Below, in pieces: positions 39,608-53,475 of a stretch of DNA of 64,000 nt. The stretch's first letter is position 1. The number at the start of each line of letters is the position of its first letter. The notes under the pieces are model-generated. The model did not search any database. It was not told where the DNA came from and saw only the letters and a list, made by a program, of their open reading frames with translations. The position numbers and the translations under genes are program-made. The stretch is from Calliopsis andreniformis. Its lineage: Eukaryota > Arthropoda > Insecta > Hymenoptera > Andrenidae. The stretch lies in the NCBI RefSeq assembly GCF_051401765.1, contig NW_027480600.1, forward strand, positions 310,001 through 374,000, read 5' to 3'.

Positions 39608-39856
39608 CAACACTCAGTCCTCAATGTTCAATACACAATCTTCAACCCACAATCCTCAATCGTCAATCTTCAATCCTCAATACTCAATCTTCAATCCTCT
39701 ACCCTCAATCCTCAATCCTCAATCCTCATTCTTCAATCCTCAATACTCAATCTTCAATCTTCAATCCTCAATCCGCAATCCTCAATCCTCAATCCTCAAT
39801 CCTCAATCCTCAATTCTCAACCATCAACCCTCAATTCTCAATACTCAATAGAATAT

Positions 39857-39870
39857 CCTGAATTCTCAGG
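39857..39870. repeat. Degenerate inverted repeat (5-bp arms)
   Basis: CCTGA-ATTC-TCAGG, counterpart of 10470 at offset 29387. Confidence 0.7.
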
Positions 39871-40801
39871 GTTCAATACTCAAACCTCAATCCTCAACCC
39901 TCAGCCCTCAGCCCTCATTCTCCATCCTCAATCCTCAATCCTCAACCCTCAATCTTCAATCCCCAATACTCAATCTTCAATCCTCAATCCTCAATACTCA
40001 ATCCTCAATCCTCAATCCTCAGTCATCAATACTCAATCTTCAATACTCAATCTTCAATCCTCAATACACAATCCTCATTCCTCAATCCTCAATCCTCAAT
40101 CCTCAATCCTCAATCCTCAATCCTCAATCCTCAATCCACAGTCATCAATCATCAATCTCCCATACTCAATCGTCAATCCTCAGTCCTCAATCCTCAATCC
40201 CCAATGCTCGTTCCTCAAACCTCAATCCTCAACCCTCAGTCCTCACCTTCAATTCTCAACTCTCAATCCTCAATCCTCAATCCTCAATCTTCAATCCTCA
40301 ATCCTCAATCCTCAATCCTCAATCCTCAATTCTCAATCCTCAATCCTCAATCCTCAGACTTCAAACATCAATACTCAGCCCTCAGTCCTCGTCCTCAATC
40401 CACAACCCTAAATCCTCGATCCTCAATCTTCCATCCTTAATACACAATCTTCAATCCTCAGTCCTCAATCCTCTATCCTCAATCCTCATTCCTCAATCCT
40501 CAATACCCAATCCGCAATCTTCAATCCTCAATCCTCAATCCCCATTCTTCAATCCTCAATACGCAATCCTCAATCTTCAATCCTCAATCCTCAATCCACA
40601 ATCTTCAATACTCAATCGTCAATACTCATTCATCAATCCTCGAAACCCAATCCTCAATCTTCAATCCTCAATCCTCAATCCTCAATCCTCAGTCCTCAAT
40701 CATCAATCCTCAATACTCAATCTTCAATCCTCAATCCTCAGTCCACAAACCACAATTCTGAATCCTCAATACTGCATCCTCAATCTTCAGCCCTCAGTCC
40801 T

Positions 40802-40927
40802 CAACAATCAGTTGTCAATCCTCAATCCCCAATAGAATATCCTCAATTCACAGTTTTCAATACGCAATACTCAATCTGCAATCTTCAGACCTCTATTCAC
40901 AAACATCAATTCTCATCACTCAACCCT
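40802..40927 (+). repeat. CAGTTG block, type T
   Basis: Counterpart of 11415, offset 29387. Confidence 0.9.
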
Positions 40928-42030
40928 GAACGCTCAGTCCTCAATGTTCAGTCCTCAATCCTCAATTCTCAATCTTCAATCCTCAATACTGAATCTTCAA
41001 TCCTCAATACTCAATCCTCAATCCTCAATCCTCAATCCTCAACCCTCAGTCCTCAATCCTCAATACTCAATCCTCAATCGTCAATCCTCAATCCTCAATG
41101 TTCAATCCGCAATACCCAATCCTCAATCTTCAATCCTCAATCCTCCATCCCCAATCCTCATTCTTCAAACCTCAATCCTCAACCCTCAGTCCTCATCCTC
41201 AATTCTCAATTCTCAATCCTCAATCCTCAATCCTCAATATTCAAAACTCAATATTCAATCTCCAATCCTAGATCCCCAATTCCCAATCCTCAATCTTCAA
41301 TCCTCAATCCTCAATCCTCAATTCTCAATCCTCAATCCTCAATCCTTAGACCTCAAACATCAATATTCAACACTCGGACCTGTTCCTCAATCCACAACCC
41401 TCAATCCTCAATCCTCAATCTTCAATCATCAATACTCAATCTTCAGTCCTCAATCCTCAACCCCCAATCCTCAGTCCTCAATCCTCTATCTTTAATCCTC
41501 AATCCTCAATCCTCAATCCTCAATCCTAAGCCTTCAACCCTCAATACTCAATCTTCAATCCTCAATCCTAAATCCTCAATCCTCAATCCTCAATCCTCAA
41601 TCTTCAGTGCTCAATACTCAATCTTCAATCCTCAATCCTCAATCCTCAATCCTCAATCCTCATTCTTCAATCCTCAACACCCAATCCTCAATCTTCAATT
41701 CTCAACCTTCAATCCACAATTCTCAATCCTCAATCCTCAATCCTCAGACCTCAAACATCAATACTCAACCCTCAGTCCTCGTCCTCAATCCACAACACTC
41801 AATCCTCGATCCTCAATCTTCAACCATCAATATTCAATTTTCAATACTCAATCGTCAATACTCAATACTCATTCCTCAATCCTCAATTTTCAATCCTCAA
41901 TACCCAATCCTCAATCTTCTATCCTCAATCCTCAATCCTCAATCCTCAATCCTCAATCCTCAATCTTCAGTCCTCAAACCTCAATCCTTATTCCTCAATA
42001 CTGAATCCTCAATCTTCAGCCCTCAGTCCT

Positions 42031-42156
42031 CAACAATCACTTGTCAATCCCCATTCCTCAGTAGAATATCCCCAATTCACAGGTTTCAATACTCAATACT
42101 CAACCTGCAATCTTAAAATCTCTATCTACTAACATCAATTCTCATCACTCAACCCT
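42031..42156 (+). repeat. CAGTTG block, type K
   Basis: Counterpart of 12644, including the CTACTAAC change. Confidence 0.87.
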
Positions 42157-42659
42157 CAACACTCAGTCCCCAATCCTCAAACTTCAATCCTCAATCCTCA
42201 ATCCTCAATCCTCAGACTTCAAACATCAATACTCAGCCCTCAGTCCTCGTCCTCAATCCACAACCCTCAATCCTCGATCCTCAATCTTCCATCCTTAATA
42301 CACAATCTTCAATCCTCAGTCCTCAATCCTCTATCCTCAATCCTCATTCCTCAATCCTCAATACCCAATCCGCAATCTTCAATCCTCAATCCTCAATCCC
42401 CATTCTTCAATCCTCAATACGCAATCCTCAATCTTCAATCCTCAATCCTCAATCCACAATCTTCAATACTCAATCGTCAATACTCATTCATCAATCCTCG
42501 ATACCCAATCCTCAATCTTCAATCCTCAATCCTCAATCCTCAATCCTCAGTCCTCAATCATCAATCCTCAATACTCAATCTTCAATCCTCAATCCTCAGT
42601 CCACAAACCACAATTCTGAATCCTCAATACTGCATCCTCAATCTTCAGCCCTCAGTCCT

Positions 42660-42785
42660 CAACAATCAGTTGTCAATCCTCAATCCCCAATAGAATATCC
42701 TCAATTCACAGTTTTCAATACGCAATACTCAATCTGCAATCTTCAGACCTCTATTCACAAACATCAATTCTCATCACTCAACCCT
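42660..42785 (+). repeat. CAGTTG block, type T
   Basis: Counterpart of 13273, offset 29387. Confidence 0.9.
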
Positions 42786-44787
42786 GAACGCTCAGTCCTC
42801 AATGTTCAGTCCTCAATCCTCAATTCTCAATCTTCAATCCTCAATACTGAATCTTCAATCGTCAATACTCAATCCTCAATCCTCAATCCTCACTCCTCAA
42901 TCCTCAGTCCTCAATCCTCAATACTCAATCCTCAATCGTCAATCCTCAATCCTCAATGTTCAATCCGCAATACCCAATCCTCAATCCTCAATCCTCAATC
43001 CTCCATCCCCAATCCTCATTCTTCAAACCTCAATCCTCAACCCTCAGTCCTCATCCTCAATTCTCAATTCTCAATCCTCAATCCTCAATCCTCAATATTC
43101 AAAACTCAATATTCAATCTCCAATCCTAGATCCCCAATTCCCAATCCTCAATCTTCAATCCTCAATCCTCAATCCTCAATTCTCAATCCTCAATCCTCAA
43201 TCCTTAGACCTCAAACATCAATATTCAACACTCGGACCTGTTCCTCAATCCACAACCCTCAATCCTCAATCCTCAATCTTCAATCATCAATACTCAATCT
43301 GCAGTCCTCAATCCTCAACCCCCAATCCTCAGTCCTCAATCCTCTATCTTTAATCCTCAATCCTCAATCCTCAATCCTCAATCCTAAACCTTCAACACTC
43401 AATACTCAATCTTCAATCCTCAATCCTCAATCCTCAATCCTCAATCCTCAATCCTCAATCTTCAGTGCTCAATACTCAATCTTCAATCCTCAATCCTCAA
43501 TCCTCAATCCTCAATCCTCATTCTTCAATCCTCAACACCCAATCCTCAATCTTCAATTCTCAACCTTCAATCCACAATTCTCAATCCTCAATCCTCAATC
43601 TTCAATCCTCAATCCTCAATCCTCAATCTTCAATCCTCAATACTCAATCCTCAATCCCCAGTCCTCAATCCGCAATGTTCAATCCGCAGTACCCAATCCT
43701 CAATCGTCAATCCTCTATCCCCAATCCTCAATCTTCAATCCTCAATCCTCAATCCTCAATCCTCAATCCTCAATACTCAATCCTCAATCGTCAATCCTCA
43801 ATCCTCAATGTTCAATCCGCAATACCCAATCCTCAATCTTCAATCCTCAATCCTCCATCCCCAATCCTCAATCCTCAATCCTCATTCATCAATCCTCAAT
43901 ACCCAATCCTCAATCTTGAGTCCTCAATCCTCAATCCTCAATTCTCAACCCTCAATCCTCAGTCCTCAGTCCTCAAACCTCAATCCTCAAACCTCAGCCC
44001 TCATCCTCAATCCTCAATCCTCAATCCTCAGTCCTCAATCTTCAATCCTCAATACTCAATCTTCAATCCTCAATCCTCAGACCACAAACCTCAATCCTTA
44101 ATATTCAATCCTCAATACTCAATCTTCAATCCTCAATCCTCAATGCTCGGTCCTCAATCCTCAATCGTCAATCTCCAATCCTGAATACTCAATCCTCGGT
44201 CCTCAATCCTCAACCTTCAATCCTCAATACTCAATCTTCAATCTTCAATCCTCAATCCTCAATACTCAATCCTCAATACCCAATCCTGAATCTTCAATCC
44301 TCAGTCCTCAATCCTCAATTCTCAATCCTCAATCCTCGTTCCTCAAACCTCAACCCTCAACCCTCAGTCCTCATACTCAATTCTCAATTCTCAATCTTCA
44401 ATCCTGAATCCTCAATCCTCAATCCTCAATCCTCAACCCTCAATCCTCAATCCTCAATCCTCAATACTCGATCCTCGATCTTCAATCCACAATACTCAAT
44501 CTTCAATCCTCAATCCTCAATCCTCAATCCTCAATACTCAATCCTCAATCGTCAGGCTTCAGTACTCAATACTCAATCTTCAATCCTCAATCCTGAATCC
44601 TCATTCCTCAATACTCAATCCTCAATCCTCAATTCTCAATCCTCAATCCTCAATCCTCAACCTTCAATCCTCAATACTCAATCTTCAATCTTCAATCCTC
44701 AATCCGCAATCCTCAATCCTCAATCCTCAATCCTCAATCCTCAATTCTCAACCATCAACCCTCAATTCTCAATACTCAATAGAATAT

Positions 44788-44801
44788 CCTGAATTCTCAG
44801 G
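44788..44801. repeat. Degenerate inverted repeat (5-bp arms)
   Basis: CCTGA-ATTC-TCAGG, counterpart of 15401 at offset 29387, and copied again at 52013. Confidence 0.7.
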
Positions 44802-45887
44802 GTTCAATACTCAAACCTCAATCCTCAACCCTCAGCCCTCAGCCCTCATTCTCCATCCTCAATCCTCAATCCTCAACCCTCAATCTTCAATCCCCAATAC
44901 TCAATCTTCAATCCTCAATCCTCAATACTCAATCCTCAATCCTCAATCCTCAGTCATCAATACTCAATCTTCAATACTCAATCTTCAATCCTCAATACAC
45001 AATCCTCATTCCTCAATCCTCAATCCTCAATCCTCAAACCTCAATCCTCAATCCTCGGTCCTCAATCCTCAACCTTCAATCCTCAATACTCAATCTTCAA
45101 TCTTCAATCCTCAATCCTCAATCCTCAATCCTCAATCCTCAATCCTCAATCGTCAATCCTCAATCCTCAATCCTCAATCTTCAATCCTCAATCCTCAATC
45201 CTCAATCCTCAATCCTCAATCTTCAATCCTCAATACTCAATCCTCAATCCCCAGTCCTCAATCCGCAATGTTCAATCCGCAGTACCCAATCCTCAATCGT
45301 CAATCCTCTATCCCCAATCCTCAATCTTCAATCCTCAATCCTCAATCCTCAATCCTCAATCCTCAATACTCAATCCTCAATCGTCAATCCTCAATCCTCA
45401 ATGTTCAATCCGCAATACCCAATCCTCAATCTTCAATCCTCAATCCTCCATCCCCAATCCTCAATCCTCAATCCTCATTCATCAATCCTCAATACCCAAT
45501 CCTCAATCTTGAATCCTCAATCCTCAATCCTCAATTCTCAACCCTTAATCCTCAGTCCTCAGTCCCTAAACCTCAATCCTCAAACCTCAGCCCTCATCCT
45601 CAATCCTCAATCCTCAATCCTCAGTCCTCAATCTTCAATCCTCAATACTCAATCTTCAATCCTCAATCCTCAGCCCACAAACCTCAATCCTTAATATTCA
45701 ATCCTCAATACTCAATCTTCAATCCTCAATCCTCAATGCTCGGTCCTCAACCCTCAATCGTCAATCTCCAATCCTGAATACTCAATCCTCGGTCCTCAAT
45801 CCTCAACCTTCAATCCTCAATCTTCAGTCCTCAAACCTCAATCCTTATTCCTCAATACTGAATCCTCAATCTTCAGCCCTCAGTCCT

Positions 45888-46013
45888 CAACAATCACTTG
45901 TCAATCCCCATTCCTCAGTAGAATATCCCCAATTCACAGGTTTCAATACTCAATACTCAACCTGCAATCTTAAAATCTCTATCTACAAACATCAATTCTC
46001 ATCACTCAACCCT
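45888..46013 (+). repeat. CAGTTG block, type K
   Basis: Reads CTACAAAC, one base closer to the common CCACAAAC than the other type K copies at 12644 and 42031. Confidence 0.87.
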
Positions 46014-46250
46014 CAACACTCAGTCCCCAATCCTCAAACTTCAATCCTCAATCCTCAATCCTCAATCCTCAATCCTCAATCTTCAATCCTCAATACTCAG
46101 TCTTCAATCCTCGGTCCTCAATCCTCAATGGTCAATCTCCAATCCTGAATACTCAACCTTCAATCCTCAATCCTCAATCCTCGATTCCCAAACATCAATC
46201 CTCAATTCTCAATACTCAATAGAATATCCTGAATTTTCACTATTCAATGC

Positions 46251-48720
46251 TCAAACCTCAACCCTCAACCCTCAGCCCTCATCCTCAATCCTCAATCCTC
46301 AATACTCAATCCTCAATATTCAATCCTCAATACTCAATCTTCAATCCTCAATCCTCAATCCTCAATCCTCAATCCTCAATCCTCAGATATCAATCCTCAA
46401 TCTTCATTACTCAATCGTCAATCCTCAGTCCTCAATCCTCAATCCCCAATCCTCGTTCCTCAAACCTCAATCCTCAACCCTCAGTCCTCATGCTCAATTC
46501 TCAATTCTCAATACTCAATCCTCAATCCTCAATCTTCAATCCTCAGTAATCAATCTCAAATCCTATTTCCTCAATTCCCAATCCTCAATCCTTAAACCTC
46601 AATCTTGAATCCTCAATCCCCAGGCCTCAAACTTCAATCCTCAATGCTCAATCCTCAATCCTCAGTCGTCAGTCCTCAATCCTCAATCCTCAATCCTCAA
46701 ACCTCAGTCCTCAACCGTCAGTCCTCGTCCTCAATCCTCAACCCTCAATCCTCAATCCTCAATCTTCAATCCTCAATACTCAATCTTGAATCCTCAATCC
46801 TCAATCCTCAATCCTCAATCTCCTATCCTCAATCCTCAATCCTCAATCCTCAATACTCATTCTTCAGTCCTCAACGCCCAATCCTCAATCTTCAATCCTC
46901 AATCCTCAATCCTCAATTCTCAATCCTCAATCCTCAGTCCTCAGTCCTCAAACCTCAATCCTCAACCCTCAGGGCTCATCCTCAATCCTCAATCCTCAAC
47001 CCTCAATCCTCAAACTTCAATCCTCAATCTTCAATTCTCAATCCTCAATCCTCGATTCTCAATCCTCAATCGTCAATCCTCAGACCACAAACATCAATAT
47101 TCAACCCTCGGTCCTCGTCCTCAATCCACAATCTTCAATCCTCAATCCTCAATCCTCAATCCTCAACCCTCAATCCTCAGATATCAATCCTCAATCTTCA
47201 ATACTCAACCGTCAATCCTCAGTCCTCAATCCTCAATCTCCAATCCTCGTTCCTCAAACCTCAATCCTCAACCCTCAGTCCTCAACCGTCAGTCCTCGTC
47301 CTCAATCCTCAACCCTCAATCCTCAATCCTGAATCTTCAATCCTCAATCCTCAATCTTCAATCCTCAATACTCAATCTTCAATCCTCAATCCTCAATTCT
47401 CAATCCTCAATCCTCAGGCCTCAGTCCTCAAACCTCAATCCTCAACCCTCAGCCCTCATCCTCAATCCTCAATCCTCAATATTCAATCCTCAATACTCAA
47501 TCTTCAATACTCAAACCTCAACCCTCAACCCTCAGCCCTCATCCTCAATCCTCAATCCTCAATACTCAATCCTCAATATTCAATCCTCAATACTCAATCA
47601 TCAATCCTCAATCCTCAATCCTCAATCCTCAATCCTCAATCCTCAGATATCAATCCTCAATCTTCATTACTCAATCGTCAATTCTCAGTCCTCAATCCTC
47701 AATCCCCAATCCTCGTTCCTCAAACCTCAATCCTCAACCCTCAGTCCTCATGCTCAATTCTCAATTCTCAATACTCAATCCTCAATCCTCAATCTTCAAT
47801 CCTCAGTAATCAATCTCAAATCCTATTTCCTCAATTCTCAATCCTCAATCCTTAAACCTCAATCTTGAATCCTCAATCCCCAGGCCTCAAACTTCAATCC
47901 TCAATGCTCAATCCTCAATCCTCAGTCGTCAGTCCTCAATCCTCAATCCTCAATCCTCAAACCTCAATCCTCAACCGTCAGTCCTCGTCCTCAATCCTCA
48001 ACCCTCAATCCTCAATCCTCAATCTTCAATCCTCAATACTCAATCTTGAATCCTCAATCCTCAATCCTCAATCCTCAATCTCCTATCCTCAATCCTCAAT
48101 CCTCAATCCTCAATACTCATTCTTCAGTCCTCAACGCCCAATCCTCAATCTTCAATCCTCAATCCTCAATCCTCAATTCTCAATCCTCAATCCTCAGTCC
48201 TCAGTCCTCAAACCTCAATCCTCAACCCTCAGGGCTCATCCTCAATCCTCAATCCTCAACCCTCAATCCTCAAACTTCAATCCTCAATCTTCACTTCTCA
48301 ATCCTCAATCCTCGATTCTCAATCCTCAATCGTCAGTCCTCAGACCACAAACATCAATATTCAACCCTCGGTCCTCGTCCTCAATCCACAATCTTCAATC
48401 CTCAATCCTCAATCCTCAATCCTCAACCCTCAATCCTCAGATATCAATCCTCAATCTTCAATACTCAACCGTCAATCCTCAGTCCTCAATCCTCAATCCC
48501 CAATCCTCGTTCCTCAAACCTCAATCCTCAACCCTCAGTCCTCAACCGTCAGTCCTCGTCCTCAATCCTCAACCCTCAATCCTCAATCCTGAATCTTCAA
48601 TCCTCAATCCTCAATCTTCAATCCTCAATACTCAATCTTCAATCCTCAATCCTCAATTCTCAATCCTCAATCCTCAGGCCTCAGTCCTCAAACCTCAATC
48701 CTCAACCCTCAGCCCTCATC
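46251..48720 (+). repeat. Tandem duplication, period 1260 bp (180 heptamers)
   Basis: 46251-47510 is followed by a second copy from 47511, which leaves the pattern at about 48720 where TCATCC becomes TCATCG. Shared unusual features are AGATATCAATCC, TCTCAAATCCTATTTCC, the CCCCAGG unit, TCTCCTATCC and CAGGGCTCATCC. The period is an exact multiple of seven. Both units derive from 500-1790-like sequence. Confidence 0.9.
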
Positions 48721-49336
48721 GTCAATTCTCAATCCTCAATTCTCAATCCTCATTCTTCAATCCTCAATACTCAATCTTCAATCCACAATCCTCACTCTTC
48801 AATCCTCAATACTCAATCCTCAATTCTCAATCCTCAATCCTCAGTCCTCAGTCCTTAAACCTCAATCCTCAACCCTCAGCCCTCATCCTCAATCCTCAAT
48901 CCTCAATCCTCAATCCTCAATCTTCAATCCTCAATACTCAATCTTCAATCCTCAATCCTCAATCCTCAGTCCTCAAACCTCAATTCTGAATCCTCAACCC
49001 TGAATCCTCAATCTTCAGCCCTCAGTCCTCAATCCTCAATTCTCAGCCCTCAGTCCTCAAACCTCAACCCTCAACCCGCAGCCCTCATCGTCAATTCTCA
49101 ATCCTCAATCCTCAATCCTCAATCTTCAATCCTCAATACTCAATCTTCAATCCACAATCCTCAATCTTCAATCCTCGATACTGAATCTTCAATCCTCAAT
49201 CCTCAATTCTCAATACTCAATCTTCAATCCCCAGTCCTCAATCCTCAATACTCAATCTTCAATCCTCAATCCTCAGTCCTCAAACCTCAATTCTGAATCC
49301 TCAATCCTGAATCCTAAATCTTCAGCCCTCAGTCCT

Positions 49337-49470
49337 CAACAATCAGTTGCCAATCATCAATCCTCAATAGAATACCCTCAATTCACAGTCTTCAGTACTC
49401 AATACTCAATCTGCAATCTTCGAATCGGCATATCTCTATCCACAAACGTCAATTCTCATCACTCAACCCT
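49337..49470 (+). repeat. CAGTTG block, type C
   Basis: Counterpart of 29706 at offset 19631. It has TTCAGTACTC where 29706 has TTCAATACTC; this change is shared with 56562. Confidence 0.9.
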
Positions 49471-50056
49471 CAACACTCAGACCTCAATGTTAAATACTCA
49501 ATCCTCAATTCTCTATCTTCAATCCTCAATACTGAATCATCAACACTCAATCCTCAATCCTCAATCCTCAATCCTCAAACCTCAGTCCTCATCCTCAATT
49601 CTCAATTCTCAATCCTCAATCCTCAATCCTCAATCCTCAACCCTCTGTCTTCAATCCTAAATAATCAATCTCCAATACTAGATCCTCAATCCCCAATCCT
49701 CAATCCTCAATACCCAATCCTAAATCTTCAATCCTCAATCCTCAATTATCAATTCTCAATCCTCAATCCTCAATTCTCTGTCCTCAAACCTCAATCCTCA
49801 ACCCTCAGTCCTCGTCCTCAAACCTCAACCCTCAATCCTCAATCCTCAATCTTCAATCCTCAATCCTCAATCCTCAATTCTCAATCCTCATTCTTCAATC
49901 CTCATTACCCAATCCACAATCCTCATTCCTCAATCCTCAATCCTCAATTCTCAACCCTCAATCCTCAATAATCATTCTTCAATCCTCAATCCTCAGTCTT
50001 CAAACCTCAATTCTGAATCCTCAATCCTGAATCCTCAATCTTCAGGCCTCAGTCCT

Positions 50057-50182
50057 CAGCAATCAGTTGACAATCCTCAATCCTCAACAGAATATCCTCA
50101 ATTCACAGTTTTCAATACTCAATACTCAATCTGCAATCTTCAAACCTCTATCCACAAACATCAATTCTCATCACTGAACCCT
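50057..50182 (+). repeat. CAGTTG block, type A
   Basis: Counterpart of 30426, with CAACAGAATATCC. Confidence 0.9.
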
Positions 50183-50642
50183 CATCCTCAATTCTCAATT
50201 CTCAATCCTCAATCCTCAATCCTCAACCCTCTATCTTCAATCCTAAATAATCAATCTCCAATACTAGATCCTCAATCCCCAATCCTCAATCCTCAATACC
50301 CAATCCTAAATCTTCAATCCTCAATCCTCAATTATCAGTTCTCAATCCTCAATCCTCAATTCTCTGTCCTCAAACCTCAATCCTCAACCCTCAGTCCTCG
50401 TCCTCAAACCTCAACCCTCAATCCTCAATCCTCAATCTTCAATCCTCAATCGTCAATCCTCAATTCTCAATCCTCATTCTTCAATCCTCATTACCCAATC
50501 CACAATCCTCATTCCTCAATCCTCAATCCTCAATTCTCAACCCTCAATCCTCAGTAATCATTCTTCAACCCTCAATCCTCAGTCTTCAAACCTCAATTCT
50601 GAATCCTCAATCCTGAATCCTCAATCTTCAGGCCTCAGTCCT

Positions 50643-50768
50643 CAGCAATCAGTTGACAATCCTCAATCCTCTATAGAATATCCTCAATTCACAGTTTCCA
50701 ATACTCAATACTCAATCTGCAATCTTCAAACCTCTATCCACAAACATCAATTCTCATCACTGAACCCT
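50643..50768 (+). repeat. CAGTTG block, type A
   Basis: Counterpart of 31012, with CAGTTTCC. Confidence 0.9.
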
Positions 50769-52012
50769 CAACACTCAGTCCTCAATGTTCAATACACAAT
50801 CTTCAACCCACAATCCTCAATCGTCAATCTTCAATCCTCAATACTCAATCTTCAATCCTCTACCCTCAATCCTCAATCCTCAATCCTCATTCTTCAATCC
50901 TCAATACCCAATCCTCAATCTTCAATCCTCAATCCTCAATCCTCAATTCTCAATCCTCAATCCTCAGTCCTCAGTCCTTAAACCTCAATCCTCAACCCTC
51001 AGCCCTCATCCTCAATCCTCAATCCTCAATCCTCAATCCTCAATCCTCAATCTTCAATCCTCAATACTCAATCTTCAATCCTCAATCCTCAATCCTCAGT
51101 CCACAATCCTCAATGTTCAATCCTCAATACTCAATCTTCAATCCTCGATCCTCAATCCTAAATCCTCAGTCCTCATTCTTCAATCCTCAATACCCAATCC
51201 TCAATCTTCAATCCTCAATCCTCAATCCTCGATTCTCAATCCTCAATCCTCAATCTTCTGACCTCAAACATCAATAATCAACCCTCAGTCCTCGTCCTCA
51301 ATCCACAACCCTCAGTCCTCAATCCTCAATCTTCAATCATCAATATTCAATCTTCAATCCTCAACCCACAATCCTCGATCCTCAATCCTCAATCCTCAAT
51401 GTTCAATCCTCAATACCCAATCCTCAATCTTCAATCCTCAATCCTCAATCATCAATCCTCGATTCTCAATCCTCAATCCTCAGTCCTCAGTCCTCAAACC
51501 TCAACCCTCAACCCGCAGCCCTCATCGTCAATTCTCAATCCTCAACCCTCAACCCGCAGCCCTCATCGTCAATTCTCAATCCTCAATCCTCAAACCTCAA
51601 TCTTCAATCCTCAATACGCAATCTTCAATCCACAATCCTCAGCCTTCAATCCTCAATACTCAATCTTGAATCCCCAATACTCAATCCTCAATACTCAATC
51701 CTCAATCCTCAGTCCTCAATCCTCAATCTTCTACCTCGATACTCAATCTTCAATCCTCAATCCTCAATCCTCAGTACTCAATCCTCAATCCTCAGTCCTC
51801 AGTCCTCAAACCTCAATCCTCAACCCTCAGCCCTCATCGTCAATTCTCAATCCTCAATTCTCAATCCTCAATCTTCAATCCTCAATACTCAATCTTCAAT
51901 CCACAATCCTCAATCTTCAATCCTCAATACTCAATCTTCAATCCTCAATCCTCAATCCTCAATCCTCAATTCTCAACCATCAACCCTCAATTCTCAATAC
52001 TCAATAGAATAT

Positions 52013-52026
52013 CCTGAATTCTCAGG
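52013..52026. repeat. Degenerate inverted repeat (5-bp arms)
   Basis: Copy of 44788 at offset 7225. Confidence 0.7.
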
Positions 52027-53112
52027 GTTCAATACTCAAACCTCAATCCTCAACCCTCAGCCCTCAGCCCTCATTCTCCATCCTCAATCCTCAATCCTCA
52101 ACCCTCAATCTTCAATCCCCAATACTCAATCTTCAATCCTCAATCCTCAATACTCAATCCTCAATCCTCAATCCTCAGTCATCAATACTCAATCTTCAAT
52201 ACTCAATCTTCAATCCTCAATACACAATCCTCATTCCTCAATCCTCAATCCTCAATCCTCAAACCTCAATCCTCAATCCTCGGTCCTCAATCCTCAACCT
52301 TCAATCCTCAATACTCAATCTTCAATCTTCAATCCTCAATCCTCAATCCTCAATCCTCAATCCTCAATCCTCAATCGTCAATCCTCAATCCTCAATCCTC
52401 AATCTTCAATCCTCAATCCTCAATCCTCAATCCTCAATCCTCAATCTTCAATCCTCAATACTCAATCCTCAATCCCCAGTCCTCAATCCGCAATGTTCAA
52501 TCCGCAGTACCCAATCCTCAATCGTCAATCCTCTATCCCCAATCCTCAATCTTCAATCCTCAATCCTCAATCCTCAATCCTCAATCCTCAATACTCAATC
52601 CTCAATCGTCAATCCTCAATCCTCAATGTTCAATCCGCAATACCCAATCCTCAATCTTCAATCCTCAATCCTCCATCCCCAATCCTCAATCCTCAATCCT
52701 CATTCATCAATCCTCAATACCCAATCCTCAATCTTGAATCCTCAATCCTCAATCCTCAATTCTCAACCCTTAATCCTCAGTCCTCAGTCCCTAAACCTCA
52801 ATCCTCAAACCTCAGCCCTCATCCTCAATCCTCAATCCTCAATCCTCAGTCCTCAATCTTCAATCCTCAATACTCAATCTTCAATCCTCAATCCTCAGCC
52901 CACAAACCTCAATCCTTAATATTCAATCCTCAATACTCAATCTTCAATCCTCAATCCTCAATGCTCGGTCCTCAACCCTCAATCGTCAATCTCCAATCCT
53001 GAATACTCAATCCTCGGTCCTCAATCCTCAACCTTCAATCCTCAATCTTCAGTCCTCAAACCTCAATCCTTATTCCTCAATACTGAATCCTCAATCTTCA
53101 GCCCTCAGTCCT

Positions 53113-53238
53113 CAACAATCACTTGTCAATCCCCATTCCTCAGTAGAATATCCCCAATTCACAGGTTTCAATACTCAATACTCAACCTGCAATCTTAAAA
53201 TCTCTATCTACAAACATCAATTCTCATCACTCAACCCT
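53113..53238 (+). repeat. CAGTTG block, type K
   Basis: Counterpart of 45888 in unit B. Confidence 0.87.
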
Positions 53239-53475
53239 CAACACTCAGTCCCCAATCCTCAAACTTCAATCCTCAATCCTCAATCCTCAATCCTCAATCC
53301 TCAATCTTCAATCCTCAATACTCAGTCTTCAATCCTCGGTCCTCAATCCTCAATGGTCAATCTCCAATCCTGAATACTCAACCTTCAATCCTCAATCCTC
53401 AATCCTCGATTCCCAAACATCAATCCTCAATTCTCAATACTCAATAGAATATCCTGAATTTTCACTATTCAATGC

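Larger units (their letters stand above)
37145..39730 (+). repeat. Mosaic of segments from 28.7-31.3 kb
   Basis: There is no gene here. About 37550-37930 matches 28780-29160 at offset 8769, and about 38080-39730 matches 29600-31260 at offset 8477, then 8470 after one heptamer change. The right edge meets the copy of 10344-15980 at about 39731. Confidence 0.8.
39731..45367 (+). repeat. Copy of 10344-15980
   Basis: The left edge is at TTCAATCCTCAATACTC, where the flank changes from a CATTCTTC context to the CAACCTTC-type context. The right edge is near 45367: the source continues into CTTCTACCTC, but here the sequence jumps to a copy of about 14385-14840 (offset 30980). Single-base differences from the source include CAATCTGCAGTCC near 43297 against CAATCTTCAGTCC near 13910. 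Confidence 0.89.
44714..51938 (+). repeat. Unit A of the 7225-bp tandem duplication
   Basis: It is a composite: the left end (to about 45367) is the tail of the copy of 10344-15980; then a copy of about 14385-14840; then a copy of 500-1790 doubled at period 1260; then, from about 48676, a copy of 29045-32308. The last base of the unit is followed immediately by unit B. Five CAGTTG blocks and one degenerate hairpin are inside. Confidence 0.92.
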
